64,000 nt of DNA from Rhodospirillaceae bacterium (GCA_028819475.1 JAPPLJ010000033.1:1-64000), one strand, 5' to 3'. Shown: positions 9,032-19,044, counted from the first letter of the stretch. Notes: generated by a model not told the origin, from the sequence alone. Program-made: numbers and translations.

Positions 9032-9610
9032 ATGGCAGCAACGGGATATGAAAGCCGGCAAAACCTCGAGATGCACCATTGGCCCGAACTGCGGCAGAGT
9101 GTGAACGATCTCCTGAGACTCGTCTTTCCGGGCCGCGGTATCGACGGGGAACTCAAACAGCTGATCTTCACGGCCGCGAGCCTGGCAAGCGGATGTCTGC
9201 ATTGTCAGTCCCACGGCTCCTACCACCTCCACAAGCTCGGGGTCTCGGACGAGAGGATCCAAGCGCTCTGGAGCTATCAGACCTCTCCCGAATTTTCCGA
9301 TGCCGAGCGGGCGGCCCTCGACCTGGCGTTTGCGGCGGGCGTTTCGCCGAATGCCGTCGAACCGGAGAATTACGTCGAACTGCGCAAGCACTATTCGAAC
9401 GACCAGATCATCGAGATACTGGCGGTGATCGCGGTCGGCGGCTTCCTGAACCGCTGGAACGACACCATTGCAACGGTCACCGACCAGGAGTCGATCGACT
9501 TTGCCGAGCGCGTGCTGCGCCCCGTCGGCTGGAACTCGGGAAAGCACACCGGGGCTGCGGAAGAACAGCGCAAGGGGCACCCGATCACGCTCGGCTATAT
9601 CGACAGGTAG
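9032..9610 (+). CDS. Carboxymuconolactone decarboxylase/AhpD-like protein (CxxC)
   Basis: This 192-residue protein belongs to the CMD/AhpD fold, whose members are thiol peroxidases or decarboxylases. The redox motif is visible as GCLHCQSHGSYH, with CxxC followed by His four residues later. The helix pattern up to VGGFLNRWNDTIATVTD fits the family. The start at 9032 is preceded by GGGAGGAAG at good spacing. An in-frame ATG at 8972 would add 20 residues (MEDPIGKLVSPP) but has no ribosome-binding site. It is convergent with another CMD-family gene, the predicted selenoprotein, with only 28 bp between their ends. Confidence 0.85.
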   Translation: MAATGYESRQNLEMHHWPELRQSVNDLLRLVFPGRGIDGELKQLIFTAASLASGCLHCQSHGSYHLHKLGVSDERIQALWSYQTSPEFSDAERAALDLAFAAGVSPNAVEPENYVELRKHYSNDQIIEILAVIAVGGFLNRWNDTIATVTDQESIDFAERVLRPVGWNSGKHTGAAEEQRKGHPITLGYIDR

Positions 9611-9618
9611 AACCCGGC

Positions 9619-9639
9619 GCCGGCCTTCCGCCGGCCGGC
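9619..9639. terminator. Putative bidirectional terminator hairpin between convergent CMD genes
   Basis: A perfect 7-bp stem (GCCGGCC / GGCCGGC) with a 7-nt loop sits between the two convergent stop codons. There is no T-run, so intrinsic termination is uncertain. Confidence 0.4.
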
Positions 9640-10745
9640 TATCTGTCGTCGGGGTAGTGCCTGAACGTGCTCGCCGACGACCGGAAGACATTCAACCCGA
9701 GTTCCGCCCGGATCTCCCTGGAATTCCGCAACATTTTCAGCTCGGACGGAATGCCGGTGCCATTGGCCATGCGATCGTTCTTGGTGAAGGTCGCGGCAAT
9801 GGCCGCCGCCGCCGATACCGCCACCGGCCCGACGGCGCCGGCGAGGTTCTGCCGCGCCCGGTCCAGTGCGGCCCGGTCGGGTCCGATGACGGCATCGGCA
9901 AAGGCCAGGATTTCCCTGCCGCCGGGCACCCCGCTGTCCCGATCCGGGTCGAGCAGTGCCGCCAGATTGACGGTGAGGCCGGTTACGCGTCCACTCTCAC
10001 GGAGGAACCAGGCGTGGCCCGCCGTTCAGTAGAAGCACTCGTTGAGGGCGGATACCCGCCCTGCAATCAGTTCGACCTGGGCGCGCGTGAACCCCTCATG
10101 ATGCTGAAAATCCTTGATGAAAACATTCTTCATAGGAAGGTATTGCACTTCTTCCAGTTCAAGATGCCGCCGCACTTCATCCGGCACCAGACTGACCGAC
10201 CGGATGATGTAGGGCCGGTAATCCTCGCCGTACATCTCGGCGGCCTCCTCGCCGCCCTCCGGGAGATTCGGAACGGTGGGCACCCAGGCCATTTCCTTCC
10301 TGGCGACCCGGGGGCGGACCCGGGACGGCCGGCCGTCACGCGCGGCCGGCAGGGGGCGTAGAGGAACGCCAAGGCCGCGGGCAAACACGTCCATGCAGGT
10401 CAGGCGCGATACGATGCCGACAATTTCGACATATTCCTCGTCGCTGAGACCGCCGCTCCTGGCTTCTTCATAGGAATCCTCGTCGAAATCCCTGGGCGCG
10501 ACAGCCAGTTTCCGGACCGTCGCGCAGACCGCCTCCGGCAGTTTGACTTTACTCAGCGGGCCGGTGTCTTCCGGTTCTTCCTGCGTACCCGCGTCATAAC
10601 ACGCCTGGCGAACCTCTCCGGCGACCGCCAGGCGCTGCGCGCCGGTGCCCCAGGTGCCCGGGTCGGCCAACTGATCGAGATGTCTGGCATGAACGGCGTC
10701 GAGATCGTCTCGCACCGGATATTGCGAATCTGCGTAGAGGGTCAT
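9639..10745 (-). CDS. Predicted selenocysteine-containing AhpD/CMD-family protein
   Basis: Read through one in-frame TGA (forward positions 10026-10028), this is a single 368-residue protein. The TGA is codon 240, within C-F-Y-[TGA]-T-A-G-H. That is exactly the AhpD redox motif CxxCxxxH with the second Cys replaced, and Cys237 and His244 are kept. The region before the motif (FTRAQVELIAGRVSALNEC) and the region after it (AAIAATFTKNDRMANGTGIP, then ELGLNVFRSSASTFRHY) are both typical CMD-family sequence. The reading frame is intact on both sides for 240 and 128 codons. The N-terminal half looks like a second, degenerate CMD domain (GAQRLAVAGEVRQA) without CxxC. The start MTLYADSQYP is preceded by GGGAAA; a longer reading from 10895 is possible. 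If TGA were simply stop, the product would lose its resolving residue and its C-terminal helices. A peroxidase or thiol-reductase role is inferred from family. Confidence 0.82.
9978..10013 (-). promoter_or_regulatory. Putative bacterial SECIS hairpin after the in-frame TGA
   Basis: Counting from the base after TGA, nucleotides 13-15 (GCC) pair with 46-48 (GGC). U16 is bulged, and 17-20 (GGUU) pair with 42-45 (AACC). Inside, 21-22 (CC) can pair with 34-35 (GG), leaving an apical loop of about nucleotides 23-33 that contains G residues. A bulged-U stem with a G-containing loop about 16-37 nt from UGA is the loose consensus for bacterial SECIS elements. GC-rich DNA forms hairpins easily, so this supports rather than proves selenocysteine insertion. 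Confidence 0.55.
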
Positions 10746-10932
10746 TTTCCCGGCTTTCCCGTGCGGCCGCTCGACAATTACGCGGTCTTCGCCGCACCGG
10801 CAACCGTTTGGATCGCGCGCCGCGTAAGCCGCCGGGAAATGCGCTAGCAGCGCAGACGCCGCGGGCGTGGCGGCGGGGGTATAGGGCCGATTCAAGTGTT
10901 ACGGCCTGCGGAGGCATCGCTCGCGAAATTAA

Positions 10933-11056
10933 CCGTCATATCGACCGGAATGGCCTGCAGGGCCATGGAGCGGAGATATCTTTCCCGCGTGGTGTCAGGT
11001 CCGAAGCGCTGTACCGGAAAGATTTCTCCGCTCACTCCGTTCGGTCGAAATGACGG
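10933..11056. repeat. Long nested palindrome (REP-like)
   Basis: The outer arms CCGTCATATCGACCG (10933-10947) and CGGTCGAAATGACGG (11042-11056) are inverted repeats with one mismatch. The inner arms 10968-10985 and 11016-11033 form an 18-bp stem with one mismatch (GAGCGGAGATATCTTTCC against its complement). A further small palindrome, ATGGCCTGCAGGGCCAT, lies at about 10949-10966. This is the form of a dispersed extragenic palindrome. It occupies much of the 457-bp gap between the selenoprotein gene and ettA; nothing else is evident in that gap. Confidence 0.75.
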
Positions 11057-11202
11057 GTTGGAAATTTTTCGTCCTGAAGCCCGGTCTCGCAGGACGCCGC
11101 GACATCGCCGCGCCTGCCTTGCGCTTCGGTTCCGATCTATCTCGCGCCGCAACCCGCCGCCTTCACCGAACGGCGCCCCCGAAACCCCGAAACCCCGAAA
11201 CC

Positions 11203-12882
<1,680 letters not shown>

Positions 12883-13091
12883 TCGCCGACGGCTTCGCAA
12901 TCCCGCGGTCGACATTTCCGCCTTCACCCGTATTTGACCGCGTTCGGGTTGAGCAATGGCCGTGTCGGCGCGTATAGACAGGGTCAGGGGGAGGCGTCAT
13001 ATTTCTGCCGGTTTCAGGGCGATTCTCAGTCTCCCCAGGATGCCGATCGGGCGTCGGTTGCGGTGGTTTTCCGGCAAGGGAAAGGCGTTTG

Positions 13092-14066
13092 ATGCGTTTT
13101 GTGCATCCGCACATCCGGGTGGCGGCTGCCGCCCCTGTCTTCATTGTCGGGGTCCTCTTGGCCGGTTTCTCGGCCGAGGCCGCCGGCTGCGCCCGGATTG
13201 CCGACACGATTCTGGTCACCGGCGAACCGGCGACCGGCGCCGGCGGCGCTTCCGATTCCGGCTTCAGCCCGCCGCTGGAAGATTTCGAGACCTTCGCCGC
13301 CTTCATGCAAAAGGCCCGGGGCGACAAGCCGGACTTCCTGCGCGCGAAGTGGGAGCGCTATCTCGCCATGATCGAGAATTTCGACCTGTGGCGGGACAAG
13401 GAGAAGCGCGCCTTCCTGGCGACCGCGCGCGAAGAGTTTTCCCGCAGCGGCAGCGCAGCGCGAACCTACGCCCATACCTTTCTCGATATCGGCTGCGGCG
13501 TGACGATCTCCGGCCCGCACATCGTGGGCCGCATGACCTCGGAACTGGACGTCCAGCCCGGCGACAGGGTGCTCGAGATCGGCACCGGCTCCGGCTATCA
13601 GGCGGCGCTCCTGACCTATCTGACGCCGCACGTCTATTCGGTGGAGATCATTCCGTCCCTTTCCGAGTCGACGGACCGGATTCTCGACAGGCTGACCGAT
13701 GCCAAATATATCGAGTTCGCCCGGGTCCTGCGGAAGACCGCCGACGGCTATTTCGGCTGGCCGGAGCATGCGCCCTTCGACAAGATCATCGTGACCGCCG
13801 GCATCGACCATATCCCGCCGCCCCTGGTAAAGCAGCTGGCGGACGGCGGCGTGATGGTCATCCCGGTCGGCCCGCCCGGCGCCCAGTCATTGCTCAAGCT
13901 GACCAAGACAAAAAGCGAGACCGGCCGCATCCGCATCAAGCGGCACGATATCTACGCCGCCCAATGCAGCCGGGCGGAAAAGCAGCGCTGCAAGCGTAAG
14001 GTGAACTTCGTGGCGCTCACCAAGTATCGGGGCGGCAAGACCGTTTCGCGCTGGGGCGGGAACTAG
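13092..14066 (+). CDS. Exported PCMT-like (protein-L-isoaspartate methyltransferase) protein
   Basis: This 324-residue protein has a SAM-dependent methyltransferase domain of the PCMT family. Motif I is VLEIGTGSGYQAALL, the pre-motif is ISGPHIVGRMTSEL, and post-motif II/III are KIIVTAGIDHIPPPLVKQLADGG and MVIPVG. It begins with a signal-peptide-like segment (VAAAAPVFIVGVLLAGFSAEAAG), so it appears to act outside the cytoplasm, which is unusual for a family that repairs isoaspartyl residues with cytoplasmic SAM. About 100 extra residues precede the catalytic domain. The ATG at 13092 is preceded directly by an in-frame TTG at 13089. Confidence 0.82.
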   Translation: MRFVHPHIRVAAAAPVFIVGVLLAGFSAEAAGCARIADTILVTGEPATGAGGASDSGFSPPLEDFETFAAFMQKARGDKPDFLRAKWERYLAMIENFDLWRDKEKRAFLATAREEFSRSGSAARTYAHTFLDIGCGVTISGPHIVGRMTSELDVQPGDRVLEIGTGSGYQAALLTYLTPHVYSVEIIPSLSESTDRILDRLTDAKYIEFARVLRKTADGYFGWPEHAPFDKIIVTAGIDHIPPPLVKQLADGGVMVIPVGPPGAQSLLKLTKTKSETGRIRIKRHDIYAAQCSRAEKQRCKRKVNFVALTKYRGGKTVSRWGGN

Positions 14067-14089
14067 GATGTACTGCCATCGTTGCCGGC

Positions 14090-14255
14090 AGGCCGGTCCC
14101 TCGATACGGCCCTTCGACGGGCTCAGGACAGGCTGCTGGCGCGCCTACTCGGGATGAGGGAAATAATAGCCGCCTGCAACACGCTCTCTCACCCTGAGTA
14201 GCCGCCGCAGGCGGCGTATCGAAGGGCGGGGCGTATCGAAGGGCGATTCGGGCTG
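14090..14255. repeat. REP-like palindromic cluster
   Basis: Inverted segments include ATACGGCCCTTCG near 14105 against CGAAGGGC...GTAT near 14220, CTACTCGGGATGAGGG (about 14146) against CACCCTGAGTAG (about 14192), and a GCCGCCGCAGGCGGC hairpin (about 14202-14216). The word CCCTTCGACGGGCTCAGGACAG is a relative of the CCTGAGCTTGTCGAAGG word found near 54.74 and 62.74 kb. It lies in the gap between the PCMT gene and the membrane aminopropyltransferase-like gene. Confidence 0.65.
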
Positions 14256-14313
14256 GTGGCTTCCGACCAATGTTGACCAATCTCCGGACCGGTCCGATGA
14301 CCAGAGTCGCCCG

Positions 14314-16932
14314 TTGACGTCGCCCGTTTCCGATCCCACAGGCGGCATGGAGCGTCGCGCGCTCGACCTGTCCTTCTATGTTTCGGTCGGGCTGATCGCC
14401 GGCGCGATTATCGCGCTGCAAATCGGCATCATGCGGGTCTTCGCGGTCGGAACCTGGTCGCATTTCGGCTCGTTCGTGATCTCGATCGCCATGCTCGGCT
14501 TCGGCGTGATGAGCGCGGCGATGTGCGTGAGCACGCCGGCCTTCCGGAAATACTGGGAGCCGCTGATTACCGGCGCGCTCATCGTTTTCGGGCCGCTCAT
14601 GCTGCTATCGAACGCCGTCGCCCAGTCGCTCGGCTTCAACCCGATCGAGCTGGTCGCCAATCCGGAACAGAAGTTCAGGCTCTTCTACCTGTTTCTGGTC
14701 TATTTCATTCCGTTCCTGCCCGGCGCCCTCTTCCTCGGGCTGGTATTCCTGCGCGGCCAGGCGGTGTTCGGGAAGGTCTATTTCGCCGACCTCGCCGGCT
14801 CCGGCCTGTGCGGGCTGGTCTTCCTCGCCGGCCTTTATGTCGTGCCGCCGGACTGGATCCTGCTGATCCCCTTCGGCCTGTGGGCGCTCGCCGCGGCGGT
14901 GTGGTTCGGCGCCGCGCGCGCCTGGGTGCCGCTCGGCATCGCCGCCGTGCTGGGCGCCGGCGCGCTCTGGGTCTCGGCAAGCCACACACGGATCGAGGTC
15001 AACCAGTTCAAGGGCGTCAGTTACGCCCGCAAGTTCCCGGATTCGAAGCGCATCTACCGCGATTATTCCCCCTTCGGCCTGCTCGAGGGCTACGCCAGTT
15101 CCTACCTGCATTTTGCGCCGGGGTTGAGCGACAACGCCTCGGTCAATCTCGAGTCGATGCCGAAGAACGCCTACCTGGCGCTCTACATCGATTCGGACGG
15201 CCCCATCGGGGCGATGAAGCGGATTCCCCGGGCGCAGCAGGCCTATTTCGAATTCCTGCCGATGTACGCGCCCTACATCGTCAAGAAGCGGCCGGACGTC
15301 TTCGTGGTCCAGCTGGGCGGCGGCATCTCGTCGAACGTCGCGCTCGCCGCCGACGCCAGGTCGCTCACCGTTGCCGAAAGCAATCCGGCGCTGCTCCGGG
15401 CGCTGACCGGCGACGGGCCGATTACCCGCCTGACCGGCAATCCGCTGAACGACGCCAAGGTCCGGATCGTCCCCTATGACGGGCGGCTCCATCTCGCCGG
15501 GGTCCGGGACCGTTACGACGTCATCGACCTGAGCCTCGCCGACTCGACCGGCCTCAGCCACGCCGGCGGCTTCGCCATCGTCGAGAAATACAACTACACC
15601 CAGGAGACCCTGCAGGACTACATGCGCGCGCTCAAGCCGGACGGCGTGCTCGCGATCACCCTGTGGAACAAGGAGGATTTGCCGAAATCGGTGCCCAAGC
15701 TGTTCGCCACCGTGGCCGCCGCGGCCCGCGGCCTCGATGGCGACAGGGCGCGCGACAGGCTGTTCATCTTCCACACCTACCTCTCGACCGTCACGGTTCT
15801 CTACAAGAAGAACGGCTTTACCCCGTCCGAGACTGCGGCCCTGACGGCGTGGTCGGAGGACATGTCGTGGGAACTGCTGCACGCGCCCGGCGGCGCGGCC
15901 GGCGCGTCCCGCTTCGGTCCGAAGGACGCCGCACGCATCTGGCGGACCTACCGGGCCTCCCATTTCATCGTCGGCAAGGCCGGGTCCGGGTCTGGGGCCG
16001 GGTCCGGGGCCCACGGGGCGCCGGACGGCAGGGACGCGGACCGGGCGGCGCCGACCTGGCAGAATCTCTACCGGCTGATGCTGGGCCACATGCTGGCCGG
16101 CGAGTTCGCCGAGGTGCAGGAAAAATACGTCTTCGACACCCGCCCGCTGACCGACAACCGGCCCTATTTCGCCGCCTATATCAAGGCGCCGGAAATCCCG
16201 CACTTCCTCGACCAGCTCGAAGCCGTGTCCGACGAATGGGGCTATCTGCTGCTCTGGGCGACGCTCATCATCGCGACGATCTTCGGCGTCTTCCTGATGA
16301 TGATCCCGGTTGCTGCGGGCTGGCGCACCATCTTTTCGCGCCAGCCGGGCAAGATCGGCATCTTCGTCTACTTTTTCTGCCTGGGCGCCGGCTACATCAC
16401 CATCGAGGTCGGCCTGATCGGCAAGTTCCTGGTGGCGCTCTCGAACCCGACGATCTCGGCGACCGTCCTGATCACCAGCATGCTGTTCTTCTCCGGCCTC
16501 GGCTCGCTGGCCAGCGGGCGCTTCGTGGCGGACTGCCAGCGCGTCATGCCGCGGATTTTCATCGGCATCGCGGCGCTGGTGGCGCTGGGCGCCCTGCTGT
16601 TCGATCCGGTGCTCGGCGCGATCGGCCAGTGGCCCTACCCGCTGCGCATCGCCACCTGCATCCTGCTCGTCGCACCGGCGGCCTTCCTGATGGGCTTTCC
16701 CTTCCCGACCGGCATGACGATGCTCTCGCGCCTCGGCAAGGAACGGTTTTTCCTGTGGGCCTGGGGGATCAACGGCACCTTCTCGGTCGTCGGCGCGGTT
16801 GCCGTGCCGATCGTCAACGTGCTGTTCGGCCAGCAGACCCTGCTGCTCGCCGCCGCCGCCCTCTACCTGATCGCCCTGCCGGCCTTCTTCAGCCTGCTCA
16901 AACCGGCGCCGGGAGCTTCCCCGGAAACGTAG
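14314..16932 (+). CDS. Polytopic membrane protein with spermidine-synthase-like domain
   Basis: This large (872-residue) inner-membrane protein combines N-terminal membrane segments (about 18-220), a soluble Rossmann/spermidine-synthase-like domain (about 240-560; RPDVFVVQLGGGISSNVALA, DAKVRIVPYDGR, YDVIDLSL, LKPDGVLAITLWN) and C-terminal membrane segments (about 645-865). The canonical glycine motif is present in altered form (QLGGGISSN), so SAM or decarboxylated SAM binding is plausible but unproven. A Gly/Ser/Ala-rich linker (GSGSGAGSGAHG) lies near residue 558. The first in-frame start is TTG at 14314; ATG at 14347 (MERRALDLSF) just before the first helix is also likely. The gene is flanked by repeats on both sides. 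Confidence 0.78.
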   Translation: MTSPVSDPTGGMERRALDLSFYVSVGLIAGAIIALQIGIMRVFAVGTWSHFGSFVISIAMLGFGVMSAAMCVSTPAFRKYWEPLITGALIVFGPLMLLSNAVAQSLGFNPIELVANPEQKFRLFYLFLVYFIPFLPGALFLGLVFLRGQAVFGKVYFADLAGSGLCGLVFLAGLYVVPPDWILLIPFGLWALAAAVWFGAARAWVPLGIAAVLGAGALWVSASHTRIEVNQFKGVSYARKFPDSKRIYRDYSPFGLLEGYASSYLHFAPGLSDNASVNLESMPKNAYLALYIDSDGPIGAMKRIPRAQQAYFEFLPMYAPYIVKKRPDVFVVQLGGGISSNVALAADARSLTVAESNPALLRALTGDGPITRLTGNPLNDAKVRIVPYDGRLHLAGVRDRYDVIDLSLADSTGLSHAGGFAIVEKYNYTQETLQDYMRALKPDGVLAITLWNKEDLPKSVPKLFATVAAAARGLDGDRARDRLFIFHTYLSTVTVLYKKNGFTPSETAALTAWSEDMSWELLHAPGGAAGASRFGPKDAARIWRTYRASHFIVGKAGSGSGAGSGAHGAPDGRDADRAAPTWQNLYRLMLGHMLAGEFAEVQEKYVFDTRPLTDNRPYFAAYIKAPEIPHFLDQLEAVSDEWGYLLLWATLIIATIFGVFLMMIPVAAGWRTIFSRQPGKIGIFVYFFCLGAGYITIEVGLIGKFLVALSNPTISATVLITSMLFFSGLGSLASGRFVADCQRVMPRIFIGIAALVALGALLFDPVLGAIGQWPYPLRIATCILLVAPAAFLMGFPFPTGMTMLSRLGKERFFLWAWGINGTFSVVGAVAVPIVNVLFGQQTLLLAAAALYLIALPAFFSLLKPAPGASPET

Positions 16933-16957
16933 GGGAGGGTTTCAAACCCTCCCCTAC
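16929..16957. terminator. Perfect 14-bp palindrome between convergent genes
   Basis: GTAGGGGAGGGTTT (16929-16942) and AAACCCTCCCCTAC (16944-16957) are exact complements around a single C, and the left arm includes the stop codon of the preceding gene. It lies between convergent genes, which suggests a bidirectional terminator or an mRNA 3'-end stabiliser. No T-run follows, and it could equally be a dispersed repeat. Confidence 0.6.
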
Positions 16958-17000
16958 AGATCGAGCAGGAAATTCCCGATATCGGCAGTACTGCCGCCGG

Positions 17001-17732
17001 CTACACCCCCCGTCCGCCGTCGACCGGGAAGGCGACGCCAGTGATGAAGCTCGCCTCGTCGCTCGCCAGCCACAGGGCGGCCTTGGCGACATCCTCGGAG
17101 GTGCAGAGCCGGCCGAGCGGCACCGTCGCCTCGAAGGCCTCGCGCGGATTGGCGCCGAGGAAGGAGGCGAGCAGCGGCGTATCGCCGGCGACCGGGCAGA
17201 GCGCGTTGACCCGGATGTTGTCCGGGCCGAGCTCGGCCGCCATCGACTTGGTCATGGTGATGGCCGCGCCCTTCGAGGCGTTGTACCAGGTCAGGCCCGG
17301 CCGCGGGCGCAGGCCGGCAGTCGAGGCGGTGTTGATGATGCAGCCGCCGCCCTGCTCGCGCATCAGCGGCACGATCTCCAGCGCCGCCAGGTAGATCGCC
17401 TTCACGTTGACGGCGAAGATGCGGTCGAATTCCTCTTCGCCGACCTCCAGCATCGGCCGGTTGACGTGGGTGATGCCGGCATTGTTGACCATGGTGTCGA
17501 GCCGCCCGTAGCGGTCGACCGCGGTGCGGACCATGGCCTTCACGTCGTCCCGGTCGGCGACGTCGGCATGGACATAGGCGCCGCCGATCTCGTCGGCGAC
17601 CTTGCGGCCGAGCTGGTCGTTCAGGTCGGCGCAGACGACGTTCGCGCCCTCCGCGGCATAGCGCCGGGCGATGGCCTCGCCGAATCCCGATGCCGCGCCG
17701 GTGACGATGGCGGCCTTGTCCTTGAGCTGCAT
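17001..17732 (-). CDS. SDR-family oxidoreductase (FabG/glucose dehydrogenase-like)
   Basis: This is a classical short-chain dehydrogenase of 243 residues. It has the cofactor motif TGAASGFGEAIA near the N-terminus, an acidic residue after beta-2 (CADLNDQ) favouring NAD(H), NNAG, the catalytic Ser in NTAST, YNASK and a C-terminal GVAFPVDGG. The start MQLKDKAAIVTG was chosen because the longer reading from 17978 adds 82 residues unlike the family. The substrate is unknown. It is convergent with the preceding membrane-protein gene and divergent from the DUF1330-PhyH pair. Confidence 0.9.
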   Translation of the reverse strand: MQLKDKAAIVTGAASGFGEAIARRYAAEGANVVCADLNDQLGRKVADEIGGAYVHADVADRDDVKAMVRTAVDRYGRLDTMVNNAGITHVNRPMLEVGEEEFDRIFAVNVKAIYLAALEIVPLMREQGGGCIINTASTAGLRPRPGLTWYNASKGAAITMTKSMAAELGPDNIRVNALCPVAGDTPLLASFLGANPREAFEATVPLGRLCTSEDVAKAALWLASDEASFITGVAFPVDGGRGV

Positions 17733-17925
17733 GGCGGTCTTCTCCGCTGGTCGTTGTCTGGGGTCCGGGGATGATGCGGCGGCAAACTGCCTTACCCGGC
17801 CCGCACTGGCAACAGGGCGGGAGGCCCCGGCGGCGGCCATGGGGACAGGCGACTCCTCAACCGCCGGCGGGTTGTGTATGGAAGGCTGTCTTACCGACAG
17901 CGCAGCCGGATTGCAGGAGGATGCC

Positions 17926-18213
17926 GTGGCAGGAATATTCGTCGCGTTCGTGAACGTGACCGACCCGGAAAAATACAAGAACTACACCGCGCTGACCCCG
18001 GCGGCGGTCGCCGCCTACGATGGCGAGTGGCTGGTGCGCGGCGGCGAAACCGAGACCTTCGAGGGGCCGGAAGAGGCCCGCCGGGTCGTCGTCATCCGCT
18101 TCCCCTCGGTCGAGCGGGCGCGGGAATTCTGGACATCGCAGGAATACCAGACGGCGAAGATCGAACGCGCCGGCGCGGCCGAGATGCACGCGATCCTCGC
18201 CGAGGGCGCGTGA
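17926..18213 (+). CDS. DUF1330 family protein
   Basis: This small 95-residue protein has the ferredoxin-like DUF1330 pattern: FVAFVNVTDPEKYKNYTALTP, the GEWLVRGGETETFEG strand pair, VVVIRFPSVERAREFW and the ending SQEYQTAKIERAGAAEMHAI. The GTG start follows CAGGAGGATGCC, a strong ribosome-binding site. Function is not established for the family. The stop is 3 bp before the GTG start of the PhyH-type gene, so the pair is one transcription unit. Confidence 0.88.
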   Translation: MAGIFVAFVNVTDPEKYKNYTALTPAAVAAYDGEWLVRGGETETFEGPEEARRVVVIRFPSVERAREFWTSQEYQTAKIERAGAAEMHAILAEGA

Positions 18214-18216
18214 GCC

Positions 18217-19044
18217 GTGCCGTACCGGGCCACCCCGCAGGAGATCGAGGCGTTCGAGGCGGACGGGGCCGTCCTGCTCAAGGGCGTCATCGGCCCGGAA
18301 TGGCGTGAGCGGGTCGCCGCGGCGATCGAGCGGGACATCGCGAACCCCGGGCCATTCTGCCACAGCTACGAGGCCGAGGGTGAGGGCCGGTTCCACGGCA
18401 ATTTGCGGGTCTGGCAGAACGATCCGGACTTCCGCGCCTACTGCTTCGGGAGCGGCCTGCCGGAGTTGGCGGCGCAGTTCTTCGGCGGGGCGAAAGTCAA
18501 CCTGCTCTACGACCAGCTCTTCGTGAAGGAGCCGGGGACGGTCAACCGGACGCGCTGGCACAACGACCAGCCCTACTGGCCGGTGCGCGGCCGGCAGGTC
18601 ATGTCCTTCTGGCTCGCGCTCGACCCGACCACGGCGGAGAACGGGCGGCTGGAATTCGTGCGCGGTTCGCACCGGTGGGACCGCTGGTTCCAGCCCGAGC
18701 CGTTCGGCAAGACCGTGACCCGCAGCTACGACGACAATCCGGACTATGAGACAATGCCGGATATCGAGGCGGCGCGCGGCGACTACGACATCGTCGCGTG
18801 GGACATGGAACCCGGCGACGTTATCGCCTTCCACGCCATGGCGGTCCACGGCGCCGGCGGCAATCTGCGCAGCGACGTCCGACGGCGCGGCTACACGGTG
18901 CGCTATACCGGCGACGACGCCCGCTACGATATGAGGCCGGGCACGGCGAAGCCGCTCATGACCGAGGCGCTGCGCGACGGCGACCCGATGGACTGCGGCC
19001 TCTACCCGGTCGTGTGGCGGCGGGACGCGGCGGCCGCCGCCTGA
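18217..19044 (+). CDS. Phytanoyl-CoA dioxygenase (PhyH) family protein
   Basis: A 275-residue Fe(II)/2-oxoglutarate-dependent oxygenase of the PhyH superfamily. The metal-binding HxD is seen in [11 protein letters not shown] and the distal His in [13 protein letters not shown] conserved Arg in the following [12 protein letters not shown] could bind 2-oxoglutarate. The GTG start is 3 bp after the DUF1330 stop. The substrate cannot be inferred; bacterial PhyH proteins act on diverse small molecules. Confidence 0.88.
   Translation: MPYRATPQEIEAFEADGAVLLKGVIGPEWRERVAAAIERDIANPGPFCHSYEAEGEGRFHGNLRVWQNDPDFRAYCFGSGLPELAAQFFGGAKVNLLYDQLFVKEPGTVNRTRWHNDQPYWPVRGRQVMSFWLALDPTTAENGRLEFVRGSHRWDRWFQPEPFGKTVTRSYDDNPDYETMPDIEAARGDYDIVAWDMEPGDVIAFHAMAVHGAGGNLRSDVRRRGYTVRYTGDDARYDMRPGTAKPLMTEALRDGDPMDCGLYPVVWRRDAAAAA

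Noticed and set aside
10026-10895. A complete 289-residue gene ending at TGA, plus a separate 96-residue gene at 9639-9929
   Set aside because: The two readings are in the same frame and join into one CMD-family protein, with the TGA exactly at the redox Cys position; reading them as two genes would break the fold.
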